From positions 1-43,081 of the forward strand of contig JACQZH010000017.1 in assembly GCA_016213925.1 (NCBI GenBank): 43,081 nt of DNA, in the 5' to 3' direction. The notes beneath the pieces were generated by a model that had not been told where the DNA came from, did not search any database, and saw only the letters and a list, made by a program, of their open reading frames with translations. Source of the stretch: Candidatus Omnitrophota bacterium. Its GTDB lineage: Bacteria > Omnitrophota > Gorgyraeia > B26-G9. Every line of letters starts with the position of its first letter. Position 1 is the first letter of the stretch. The translations under genes and the position numbers were made by a program. This document shows, in pieces, positions 1 to 6,887 of this stretch.

Positions 1-120
1 TCATAGCTTGAAGCTTTAGACCCGTAGCTTTGCCATGAACCGTACAATTCTTTTAGGTTCATGGTCACGACCCTTTGCAGTCGTAACGCACCCTGGTTTC
101 CCAGGGGTTGCCCTTTGCCT
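1..120 (-). promoter_or_regulatory. Candidate cyclic-di-GMP class I (GEMM) riboswitch, cut by the window edge
   Basis: Read on the minus strand, this stretch has the main parts of a GEMM aptamer. AGGGCAACC at 106-114 is followed by a hairpin (91-106) with stem CCCUGG/CCAGGG capped by a GAAA tetraloop. Then come GCAAAGC (27-33), UACGGG (21-26) and a helix with UCUAAAG opposite CUAUGA (1-20), which resembles the 11-nt tetraloop receptor of that family. The closing 3' strand would lie beyond base 1. Unusually, two extra hairpins (64-71 with 80-87, and 33-41 with 56-64) separate the tetraloop helix from GCAAAGC. The regulated gene would be left of the window. The 121-313 stretch upstream holds no gene; it is AT-rich leader. 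Identification rests on remembered consensus and is moderately uncertain. Confidence 0.45.
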
Positions 121-313
121 GATAACTTCAGACAAGTCCCAATTAAAGGATTTTCGGATATTTCTACAATTAAAAACAAATAAAAAACTTTTTTAATTAA
201 CGTATTAAGTATGCTTTTATTAAAATCTCAAATTGCTGCTTTTTTAGATATGTATTTTTTGGCTAGGTTTTTAGGATTGTTTTGGAATGATCTTATTACT
301 TTATGAGTGCGTT

Positions 314-1528
314 TTAAATTTTTTCTTTTTTTATAAAACAATCCATCAACTCGTAACCGTTTTCAAATCTAAATTGAGACTTTTTTGCCTCTAATTCAGT
401 ATACCACATAAATTCATCTTTTGCAACTCCATGCCCATAAATCGCAAAACAAACCGGATCAGAAGTATGCGTCCTTAGCTTTAAAGGAGTCGGATGATCA
501 GGTAACACTAAAATACGTACATTTTCCTTATCTTTAAATTCCTCTAGGAATCTTCCCACAATCAGCCGGTCAAAATTTTCAATCGCAGTAATTTTTGCAC
601 GCATATCACCATTATGGCCAGCTTCATCAGGCGCTTCAACATGAACAAAAACAAAACTATTCTCTTTAAGGCTATTAATCGCGTACTCTGCCTTTGCTGC
701 ATAATCTGTGTCGTAGTATCCTGTTGCACCAGGGACAGTTATAGGAATAAGGCCAGCAGCCCGTCCTATCCCTTTAATCAAATCAACAGCAGAAATCACA
801 GAACCAGCGATCCCGTATTTTTCAGCAAAAGAAGGCATCTCTACCTTTTTGCCCTGGCCCCAAAGCCATACCATATTAGCCGGGTTCTCACCAAGATCAA
901 CACGCACCTGGTTAATATCTTGCTCCTTTAATATATCGCACGACCGTTTCATGATGTCATTAATCTTTTTACTAGCTTTACCTTTTGGCAGGTATTGCGA
1001 TATTTTTCTGCCAATAATATCATGCGGCGGAAAACAATCGATTTTTAAATAATCATCCAATTGCCCTTTAATCACCATTATATGCCGATAACTAACCCCA
1101 GGATAAAAACGAACTGAATCATCCTTAATATACCGGTTTAATACTTTAATTAGCACATGTGCCTCTTTTGTTGTTATATGCCCGGCGCTATAATCAAGCA
1201 ATACACCATTTTCTTGCGTAATAAAATTACACCGAAAGGCAATTTCATCCCTGCCAAGCTTAACTCCAAGATTAGTTGCTTCCAGCGGCCCTCGCCCGGA
1301 AAAGTATTCTTTAGGATTATAACCAAAAATAGCTAGATTTGCGACATCGCTGCCCGGAGTCATCCCCGGGGGCACAAAAGAAGCTAATCCTATTTTCCCA
1401 TTTTTCACTAAAAAATCCATGTTAGGACTGCGGGCAACATCCAAAGGAGTACGATTACCCAATTCTTCTAACGGATAATCTGCCATCCCGTCCCCTACTA
1501 AAACCACATACTTAATATCTTTTATCAT
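314..1528 (-). CDS. apgM: Cofactor-independent phosphoglycerate mutase, archaeal (ApgM) type
   Basis: This cytoplasmic enzyme interconverts 3-phosphoglycerate and 2-phosphoglycerate in glycolysis and gluconeogenesis. It belongs to the alkaline-phosphatase superfamily, in the ApgM branch rather than the longer bacterial GpmI. At 404 aa it matches the usual length. Visible motifs are the metal-binding GDGMAD at 12-17, the serine nucleophile in TPGSDVANL (Ser60), VEAPDEAGHNGD in the second half, LPDHPTP, and HTSDPV near the C-terminus. The start is an ATG that overlaps the threonine synthase stop by 4 nt, so the gene is translationally coupled at the end of a hom-thrC-apgM run. In several archaeal and bacterial genomes a homologous protein has been annotated as homoserine kinase-like. 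The neighbours make that worth remembering, because no separate homoserine kinase is visible here. Confidence 0.9.
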   Translation of the reverse strand: MIKDIKYVVLVGDGMADYPLEELGNRTPLDVARSPNMDFLVKNGKIGLASFVPPGMTPGSDVANLAIFGYNPKEYFSGRGPLEATNLGVKLGRDEIAFRCNFITQENGVLLDYSAGHITTKEAHVLIKVLNRYIKDDSVRFYPGVSYRHIMVIKGQLDDYLKIDCFPPHDIIGRKISQYLPKGKASKKINDIMKRSCDILKEQDINQVRVDLGENPANMVWLWGQGKKVEMPSFAEKYGIAGSVISAVDLIKGIGRAAGLIPITVPGATGYYDTDYAAKAEYAINSLKENSFVFVHVEAPDEAGHNGDMRAKITAIENFDRLIVGRFLEEFKDKENVRILVLPDHPTPLKLRTHTSDPVCFAIYGHGVAKDEFMWYTELEAKKSQFRFENGYELMDCFIKKEKI

Positions 1529-2595
1529 TTTTCTAACTTCGCTTTTTTCAAAACCGCATTTACCGTCGGCGCTATAGTAATAGGCTGATCAACTGACTCT
1601 ATCGCTCTATCAGGATCCTTAAGCCCATGCCCGGTTAAAACACAAACAATCTTAATTTTACCGAATTTCTTAAAGTAGCCTGTTTTAGCCAGCTTTAGCA
1701 CACCTGCAACAGAAGCAGCAGAAGCCGGCTCAACAAAAACACCTTCGCAGCTTGCAAGCAATTTATAAGCATTGATTATTTCCTCATCGCTAACTGCGTC
1801 AATATTACCTCCTGACTCATCCCGTGCCGCTTCAGCACTCAACCAGCTTGCCGGATTACCGATTTTTATAGCAGTTGCAATAGTATGAGGATCTTTGACA
1901 ACCTTTTTATTCACTATTGGAGCAGCCCCCATAGCCTGGAAACCCATCATTTTCGGCAGGTTTTTAATTTTATTTGCAGCCTTATATTCTTTAAAACCCT
2001 TCCAATAAGCTGTAATATTTCCGGCATTGCCCACAGGGATAGCAAGAAATTCAGGGGACTCACCTAAAAAATCACAGATTTCAAATGCAGCTGTCTTTTG
2101 GCCTTCGATACGATATGGATTTATTGAATTTACCAATGTAACCTTATAATTGCTGGTTATTTCACAAACTAACTCCAACGCCTGATCAAAATTACCATCT
2201 ATGGCTAAAACCTGCGCTCCGTGTATTAACGCTTGCGCAAGCTTTCCAAGAGCTATCGCTCCCTTTGGGATTAAGACAATGCATTTAAGCCCTGCTTTTG
2301 CGCAATAAGCAGCAGCAGAAGCAGAAGTATTCCCGGTAGAAGCACACATAACAGCCGACGCATCATCCTCCTTAGCCTTAGAGATAGCCATTGTCATCCC
2401 GCGGTCTTTAAACGATCCCGTTGGATTCATTCCGTCATATTTTAGAAATATCTGTAAACTTTCATCAATTAAAGCACTAAGATATTTCGCATATATTAAG
2501 GGAGTATTGCCTTCATGCAAACTAATAATCGGAGTATTCTTGCTTACAGGCAAATAATCTTTATATTGATCTATCAATCCTCTCCATTTACTCAT
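1525..2595 (-). CDS. thrC: Threonine synthase
   Basis: A PLP-dependent fold-type II enzyme that converts O-phosphohomoserine to threonine. The Schiff-base lysine lies in NPTGSFKDRGM (Lys63 from the chosen start). The phosphate-binding loop is seen in PVGNAGN, and the substrate-side loop in ASTGNTSAS. With 356 aa it is the short bacterial or archaeal form, without the long N-terminal domain of the E. coli enzyme. I chose the ATG at 2595, not the TTG two codons upstream, because AGGAAG lies 7 nt before it. It follows homoserine dehydrogenase by 11 nt and overlaps apgM by 4 nt, giving a threonine operon. Homoserine kinase, the step between Hom and ThrC, is not recognisable in the window. Confidence 0.95.
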   Translation of the reverse strand: MSKWRGLIDQYKDYLPVSKNTPIISLHEGNTPLIYAKYLSALIDESLQIFLKYDGMNPTGSFKDRGMTMAISKAKEDDASAVMCASTGNTSASAAAYCAKAGLKCIVLIPKGAIALGKLAQALIHGAQVLAIDGNFDQALELVCEITSNYKVTLVNSINPYRIEGQKTAAFEICDFLGESPEFLAIPVGNAGNITAYWKGFKEYKAANKIKNLPKMMGFQAMGAAPIVNKKVVKDPHTIATAIKIGNPASWLSAEAARDESGGNIDAVSDEEIINAYKLLASCEGVFVEPASAASVAGVLKLAKTGYFKKFGKIKIVCVLTGHGLKDPDRAIESVDQPITIAPTVNAVLKKAKLEK

Positions 2596-2606
2596 AATCA
2601 AACTTC

Positions 2607-3905
2607 CTACACTCTTTCCACTCGGATAGCAACACTTTTATTTTTGATAACAGTCAACATATCAATTTCCGACAAGGCTTTTCGCATGTTTTTTTCCTTT
2701 GCCTCGTGAGTCATAATCACAACAGGCACTATATGCGCTTGCCTTCTCCCTTTTTGAATAACACTAAATATGCTAATTCCATATTTACCAAGAATCGCCG
2801 ACACTTTAGCCAATACCGCAGGCTTATCCAAAGCTGAAAATCGGATATAATATCTTGATTCGATATCATCAATCGTACAAATCGGCTTTTCTTTTATTTT
2901 TATTTTTGTTTTTTTAGCATTATCTGCAACAAGGGGCCGCTGAATTTTTTCAGCTAAAAAAATAATGTCGCTGACAACCGCACTTGCTGTCGGCATCTGG
3001 CCGGCCCCTTGCCCGAAAAAAAGAGCTTGCCCGATAAGAGCTGCATTCACAAAAAGTGCATTAAAAACACCTTGCACATTAGAAAGCAAATGATCTTTCG
3101 GCAGTAAGGTGGGGTGCACTCTGATTTGAAGATTCGAGCTCGTTCGTTTTGCTATCGCCAACAACTTGATCGAATACCCCAACTCATCGGCATATCGGAT
3201 ATCACTTAAACTTATATTTCTAATCCCTTCAATAAAAATTTTTTCCAAAGGTATTTTTTGTTTAAAACACAACCGGGAAAGTATCGCGATTTTATGCGCA
3301 GAATCAATACCGTTTATATCCAAGCCGGGATTTTTTTCGGCATAGCCCCTATCCTGGGCATCCTTCAAAGCAACCCGGAAAGCGCATCCTTTATCAGACA
3401 TCTGTGTAAGTATATAATTGCACGTGCCATTGATAATACCATAAATCTTTTCTATCTTATTAGCAACAAACCCCTCTCTTAAAGCCTCGATAATCGGGAT
3501 ACCTCCGCCAACACTAGCCTCAAAATAAACATCCACTCCTTGCTGCTCGGCATATTTAAAAATTTCTTCGCCGCATTCAGCTAAAAGCGCTTTATTAGCA
3601 GTAACAACATGTTTTTTATTTTTTAAAGCTCGAAGAATAAACTCTTTAGCAGGATGCAGGCCTCCAACTAGCTCGATAACAATATCAATTTGAGGGTCAT
3701 CAACAACCCTTGAAACATCTTGAGTAAGAATATCCTTATCAATTTCTACTTTACGTCTAGTTAGTATGTCCTTATCACATATTGCTGTTAAGCTAAGTTT
3801 TATTCCTAATTCTCTTTCAAAAAAAGGAATTCTTTCTTTTAAAACCTTTACCATTCCCGTACCGATAGTACCAAATCCGATCAACCCTAGATTAATTACT
3901 CTCAT
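2607..3905 (-). CDS. hom: Homoserine dehydrogenase with ACT domain
   Basis: It reduces aspartate semialdehyde to homoserine with NAD(P)H, the branch point to threonine and methionine. The Rossmann motif GLIGFGTIGTG is at the very N-terminus. The catalytic domain includes ANKALLAE and GIINGTCNYILT. A C-terminal ACT domain (about residues 350-432, starting near RYYIRFSALDKPAVL) is the usual site of allosteric feedback by threonine. The frame stays open upstream to 4001, but those 32 residues are hydrophobic read-through of the pilZ region. The ATG at 3905 begins MRVINLGLIGFG, as in the family, and gives 432 aa. The start overlaps the end of the upstream PilZ gene by 14 nt, so the two are probably co-transcribed. 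Confidence 0.95.
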   Translation of the reverse strand: MRVINLGLIGFGTIGTGMVKVLKERIPFFERELGIKLSLTAICDKDILTRRKVEIDKDILTQDVSRVVDDPQIDIVIELVGGLHPAKEFILRALKNKKHVVTANKALLAECGEEIFKYAEQQGVDVYFEASVGGGIPIIEALREGFVANKIEKIYGIINGTCNYILTQMSDKGCAFRVALKDAQDRGYAEKNPGLDINGIDSAHKIAILSRLCFKQKIPLEKIFIEGIRNISLSDIRYADELGYSIKLLAIAKRTSSNLQIRVHPTLLPKDHLLSNVQGVFNALFVNAALIGQALFFGQGAGQMPTASAVVSDIIFLAEKIQRPLVADNAKKTKIKIKEKPICTIDDIESRYYIRFSALDKPAVLAKVSAILGKYGISIFSVIQKGRRQAHIVPVVIMTHEAKEKNMRKALSEIDMLTVIKNKSVAIRVERV

Positions 3906-4332
3906 TTGATTTTTTTTCTTTTCTTTCAATAGAAATATGTATTTTACTACCAGCAGAAGCACAGCTTCTAATGATACGCTCAAGTAAATATAGGTCTTCA
4001 TCCTTCACTTGAATGAATTTAACTCCAATGTCAAATAAAAATTTTTTGTTTTTTTCCTGCTTTATATATACCACTTCCCCAAGAACTTCAATCGTTTCAG
4101 TTATTTTAGGCAAGCGTAAAGTAACATGTAAAACCGTTCCAGGAGGAAAGTGTTTATCAGCCGTAAAGCAAATACCTCCAACACTTACATTGCGGGTCAA
4201 AGACATATCTGTTCTGTTAATATGGCCTGGATAGACATAATAACTAACAACAAAATTAGCACCGATACGCACAAATCTGCGTCTTTCGGATAAATTTGCA
4301 TTAGAAACATAATAAAAAATTTCTTCTGGCAT
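3892..4332 (-). CDS. PilZ-domain protein (cyclic-di-GMP receptor)
   Basis: A single-domain cytoplasmic protein of 146 aa. It carries both PilZ signature elements: the arginine-rich ERRRFVR near residue 17 and NVSVGG near residue 50. Together these bind a cyclic-di-GMP dimer in characterised PilZ proteins. The C-terminal part (LLERIIRSCASAGSK) is helical, with no output domain. It lies between tRNA-Pro and hom and overlaps hom by 14 nt. Its link to threonine synthesis is unexplained and may only be operon sharing. The ligand is inferred from conserved residues; its protein partner cannot be predicted. Confidence 0.85.
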   Translation of the reverse strand: MPEEIFYYVSNANLSERRRFVRIGANFVVSYYVYPGHINRTDMSLTRNVSVGGICFTADKHFPPGTVLHVTLRLPKITETIEVLGEVVYIKQEKNKKFLFDIGVKFIQVKDEDLYLLERIIRSCASAGSKIHISIERKEKKSNESN

Positions 4333-4370
4333 TATTTTAACTTGGTTTTAACACTGTTACAAATAAATTT

Positions 4371-4448
4371 TGGTCGGGGCGGACAGACTTGAACTGTCGA
4401 CCTCTTGAACCCCATTCAAGCGCGCTAGCCAAACTGCGCCACGCCCCG
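4371..4448 (-). tRNA. tRNA-Pro (anticodon GGG)
   Basis: Read on the minus strand, the sequence folds as a complete cloverleaf. The acceptor stem pairs CGGGGCG with CGCCCCG. The anticodon stem CTTGA/TCAAG encloses loop ATGGGGT, giving anticodon GGG for the CCC/CCU proline codons. The T-arm is GACAG/CTGTC around TTCAAGT. The C1-G72 pair typical of bacterial tRNA-Pro is present, and the 3' CCA is encoded. It sits 38 nt upstream of the PilZ gene on the same strand. Confidence 0.95.
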
Positions 4449-4643
4449 TTTAAAATTAAATAAACTTCCCTGAATTTTTTATTTTGAATACAAAAATAGC
4501 AATATTGAAATAAGTTTTAAACATTATTAATTTGATTTAGTTTATTATAAACAAATTCAAAAATCAAGCAGAATATTTGAAGTTGCCGGCAGTTTTTATA
4601 GAAAAATATAAGGAGTGCTGTTCATAAATACGCAATTTGCAGC

Positions 4644-4694
4644 TTAAAAATAGAATCGCAAAAAAAAAAGGAAAGTACTATTTAAACTAGCCAT
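4644..4694 (-). CDS. 16-codon ORF behind a perfect Shine-Dalgarno; T10 tract inside
   Basis: AAGGAGGT at 4699-4706 lies 4 nt before an ATG at 4694, the best ribosome-binding site in this part of the window. The frame MASLNSTFLFFLRFYF ends at 4644. Codons 9-12 lie in a run of ten T. A one-base slip in that run would open a different frame of about 43 codons, with a hydrophobic N-terminus ending in FLSCK, which could be a lipoprotein-like signal. It could be a leader peptide, a phase-variable microprotein, or a sequencing slip in a homopolymer. No family is recognised. Confidence 0.35.
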   Translation of the reverse strand: MASLNSTFLFFLRFYF

Positions 4695-4743
4695 AACGAC
4701 CTCCTTATCAAAAATATATATCCGTAATCTCTTGAATTTATCA

Positions 4744-5011
4744 CTAGACAGCAATTGACTCCACTAATTTTTGATGTAAATTCACATCAATAGCAGCACC
4801 AAGCTTATGCACAAAAATGCTGGCATCCGCCGCAATTTCGCGCTTTTCCAGAAAGCTAACAATGGCTCTTCGGTTATTAACAGCTACAATCTTTGAATTA
4901 ACAGCAACTACATAAATTCCGGAATCTTCCTCGTGCGGGTAAGCCAAGATTCCTATTTATCCCCCTAAAGTTCGACTGATCCTTCAATAGTTGCATATAA
5001 GTATCTGTCAT
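4744..5011 (-). pseudogene. Small gene of about 88 codons, apparently frameshifted
   Basis: The 5' part starts at ATG 5011 directly behind GGGAGAGGGGGA and reads MTDTYMQLLKDQSNFRGINR before continuing to a stop after 37 codons. The 3' part, in the +1 frame, is a 67-codon stretch (4744-4947). Its only local start is a TTG, at 4947. It encodes a balanced soluble sequence including GIYVVAVNSKIVAVNNRRA and ending VESIAV. Reading one base forward near 4947 joins the halves into about 88 aa. A strong ribosome site on the first half and normal protein-like composition of the second suggest one gene broken by an indel. Alternatives are two overlapping microgenes or recoding. I do not recognise the family. 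Confidence 0.4.
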
Positions 5012-5131
5012 TCCCCCTCTCCCTTCTTTTTAATTTAGGCACTCTCCTTTTTTTTTGCTTAAAGTATTCATAAGCATTTATCGTACCAACTTGCCGCAAT
5101 CATTAAAAAAAACTATAAGATTTTTTTACGC

Positions 5132-5154
5132 CTATTTTTAAGCTGTTCATAAAT
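5132..5154. repeat. Short repeat shared with 4617-4653
   Basis: This 23-nt unit contains GCTGTTCATAAAT (5142-5154), repeated directly at 4617-4629. It also contains CTATTTTTAAGCT (5132-5144), whose reverse complement lies at 4641-4653. The two copies bracket the small-gene island. They may be remnants of a small mobile or duplicated element, or regulatory sites; the AT-rich background lowers their significance. Confidence 0.4.
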
Positions 5155-5251
5155 TCAATTCTAAAATTTTTATAAAGTTTATTATTGTATATTTTTTTTT
5201 ACAATATGTTCATCTAATATATTTATTTTGATGCAGATTTATAGATATCCG

Positions 5252-5260
5252 ATTATAACA
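5252..5260 (-). promoter_or_regulatory. Extended -10 promoter of the small-gene island
   Basis: On the minus strand TGTTATAAT gives a TATAAT -10 box preceded by TG in the extended -10 position. No good -35 box is found at 16-18 nt. It lies just downstream of gpsA and would start a leader of about 235 nt before the ATG at 5011. Confidence 0.4.
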
Positions 5261-5279
5261 GATATATCGACGGGCTAAA

Positions 5280-6272
5280 TCAAATTTCTCTCTTCCCTTG
5301 CCTATTCATCAAACTTCTCAATGCGTCTCGCGGACTTTTCACATTATACAAAACATTATAAACTTCTAAAGAAATTGGCATAATAATCCCATATTTTTTA
5401 GATAACTTAAGTGCGACTTTAGCTGTTCCCACTCCTTCTATTACCATTGGGTTCGAACGTAAAATATTATTAAGTTTTTTACCTTTGCCTAATTGTTCTC
5501 CTAAAGTACGGTTCCTGCTTTTTTCATTCATGCAGGTCGTAACCAGGTCACCAATACCGGACAATCCGCTAAAAGTACTCTTTTGCGCCCCCATGGCTAT
5601 CCCTAAACGCATAATTTCAGACAAACCTCTAGTTAACAACGCTGCTTTTGTATTAGTTCCAAAACCTAACCCATCACTAATCCCGCATGCTATGGCAATA
5701 ATATTTTTTAATGCCCCTGCCAACTCAACTCCAATTACATCATTGCTCGCATATATTCTAAATGTAGGCGTCATGAAAACATTTTGAATATTTAAAACAC
5801 TTTGATTATTTTTCGAAGCGCAAACTGCTGCAGAGGGAATCCCGCAAGCAACTTCATAAGCAATATTCGGTCCGGATAAAACTGAAACCCTCGCTGTCTT
5901 GCCAAGTTCTTCTAAAATAACTTCTGACATTCTTTTTGACGATCCAGGCTCAAGCCCCTTAGCAACACTTACTATCTCAGCCCTTTTATTAAATTTCACC
6001 TTAATTTTTCTAGTTACTTTCCGCATATATTGCGCAGGTATCGCCAGCACTATAAGTTCTGCACTTTCAAGCGCATGCGCTAAATCATCCAGAATATCTA
6101 CATTTTCCGGAATAATTATTCCAGGAAGAAATTTTTCATTAATTCTCTTTCTTTTCAAAACTTTCAAATAGGCGGGAAACGCCCCCCAAAGAGTTACTCG
6201 GCTAAATTTATTAGCCAAAAGCACCGCTAATGCCGTACCCCATCCGCCATCACCAATAATAGAAATTTTCAT
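5280..6272 (-). CDS. gpsA: Glycerol-3-phosphate dehydrogenase, NAD(P)+
   Basis: It reduces dihydroxyacetone phosphate to sn-glycerol 3-phosphate for phospholipid synthesis. The N-terminal Rossmann motif is GDGGWGTALA, a variant of GxGxxG whose first residues are GDG. VSVAKGLEP and LSGPNIAYEVACG follow. The catalytic-domain lysine lies in ELAGALKNIIAIACG, with the GLGFGTNTKAAL loop behind it. The length of 330 aa is normal. It overlaps plsY by 4 nt, so this operon places the enzyme that makes glycerol 3-phosphate next to the one that acylates it. It is the last gene of the run that begins with the M16 peptidase. Confidence 0.96.
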   Translation of the reverse strand: MKISIIGDGGWGTALAVLLANKFSRVTLWGAFPAYLKVLKRKRINEKFLPGIIIPENVDILDDLAHALESAELIVLAIPAQYMRKVTRKIKVKFNKRAEIVSVAKGLEPGSSKRMSEVILEELGKTARVSVLSGPNIAYEVACGIPSAAVCASKNNQSVLNIQNVFMTPTFRIYASNDVIGVELAGALKNIIAIACGISDGLGFGTNTKAALLTRGLSEIMRLGIAMGAQKSTFSGLSGIGDLVTTCMNEKSRNRTLGEQLGKGKKLNNILRSNPMVIEGVGTAKVALKLSKKYGIIMPISLEVYNVLYNVKSPRDALRSLMNRQGKREI

Positions 6273-6886
6273 TTTTTTTCAAAAATTCTTTTTTCCCTAC
6301 CGCTTAACAACCGCTTAATATTTTCTCTATGTTTAGAAACAATTAGAACACAAAAAACCGCACTCATTAAAACATAACTATAGTGAGCCCTGCTGATTAA
6401 TAAATAAAACGGGGCCAAGATACTAGCAAAAATAGACCCTAATGAAACATATTTCGTCAAAAATAATATTAAAAGAAAAACAGCCACGCCTATCAAAATC
6501 GCACCAGGGACAATCCCCAGCAAAACTCCAGCGCTGGTAGCCACTCCTTTACCGCCTTTAAATCCTAAAAAAACATTATAAATATGTCCGCAAACTACTG
6601 CCAACCCATAACAAGATTTTATAAACTCAGAAGCTACGCCGTCTAAACGGTTGAATATTATGGCAAAAACAGTAACAGCAATAACTCCTTTAGCAATATC
6701 AAAACACAATACCACTATTCCCGGCCCTTTTCCCAAAACCCGTAATGCATTTGTTGCGCCGACATTACCACTGCCCTCTTGCCGGATATCTATACCTTTT
6801 AATAATTTGCCGACAAGAAAAGCAGCCGGGACAGCACCCAAAAGATAACTAATCATTGCCCCAAAAATTGTAATTATAATATCCAT
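6269..6886 (-). CDS. plsY: Acyl-phosphate:glycerol-3-phosphate acyltransferase
   Basis: An inner-membrane enzyme that transfers an acyl group from acyl phosphate to glycerol 3-phosphate, making lysophosphatidate. The 205-aa protein has about five membrane helices. The family motifs are present: GSGNVGATNALRVLG (phosphate loop), GHIYNVFLGFKGGKGVAT (Gly/Lys-rich loop with conserved His and Asn), and a third cytoplasmic motif near HRENIKRLL. It sits one base after der and overlaps gpsA by 4 nt. Its usual partner PlsX is not in the window. Confidence 0.95.
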   Translation of the reverse strand: MDIIITIFGAMISYLLGAVPAAFLVGKLLKGIDIRQEGSGNVGATNALRVLGKGPGIVVLCFDIAKGVIAVTVFAIIFNRLDGVASEFIKSCYGLAVVCGHIYNVFLGFKGGKGVATSAGVLLGIVPGAILIGVAVFLLILFLTKYVSLGSIFASILAPFYLLISRAHYSYVLMSAVFCVLIVSKHRENIKRLLSGREKRIFEKK

Positions 6887-6887
6887 T

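Larger units (their letters stand above)
4449..5279. other. AT-rich island with only very small candidate genes
   Basis: Between tRNA-Pro and gpsA there are 831 bases without any gene of normal size. On the minus strand it holds an extended -10 promoter (5252-5260), a leader of about 235 nt, a frameshifted small gene (4744-5011) and a 16-codon frame behind a perfect Shine-Dalgarno (4644-4694). Two pairs of 13-nt repeats occur at 4617-4653 and 5132-5154. A 7-bp stem TATTGTA/TACAATA lies in the leader. Bases 4449-4616 show only homopolymeric A/T stretches and no feature I can name. No transposase, integrase or phage gene is present. Confidence 0.6.

Noticed and set aside
130-313. Short minus-strand frame with lysine-rich sequence (SFQNNPKNLAKKYISKKAAI) after apgM
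   Set aside because: No start codon or ribosome site, and bounded by AT-rich leader; probably chance.
3906-4001. N-terminal extension of homoserine dehydrogenase with a hydrophobic stretch
   Set aside because: It is the pilZ 3' region in another frame. The family start is MRVINLGLIGFG at 3905.
4925-5011. prfB-style programmed +1 frameshift in the small gene
   Set aside because: AGGGGG and CTT are present, but spacing is wrong and no stop codon occupies the shift site. Kept only as a note beside the indel explanation.
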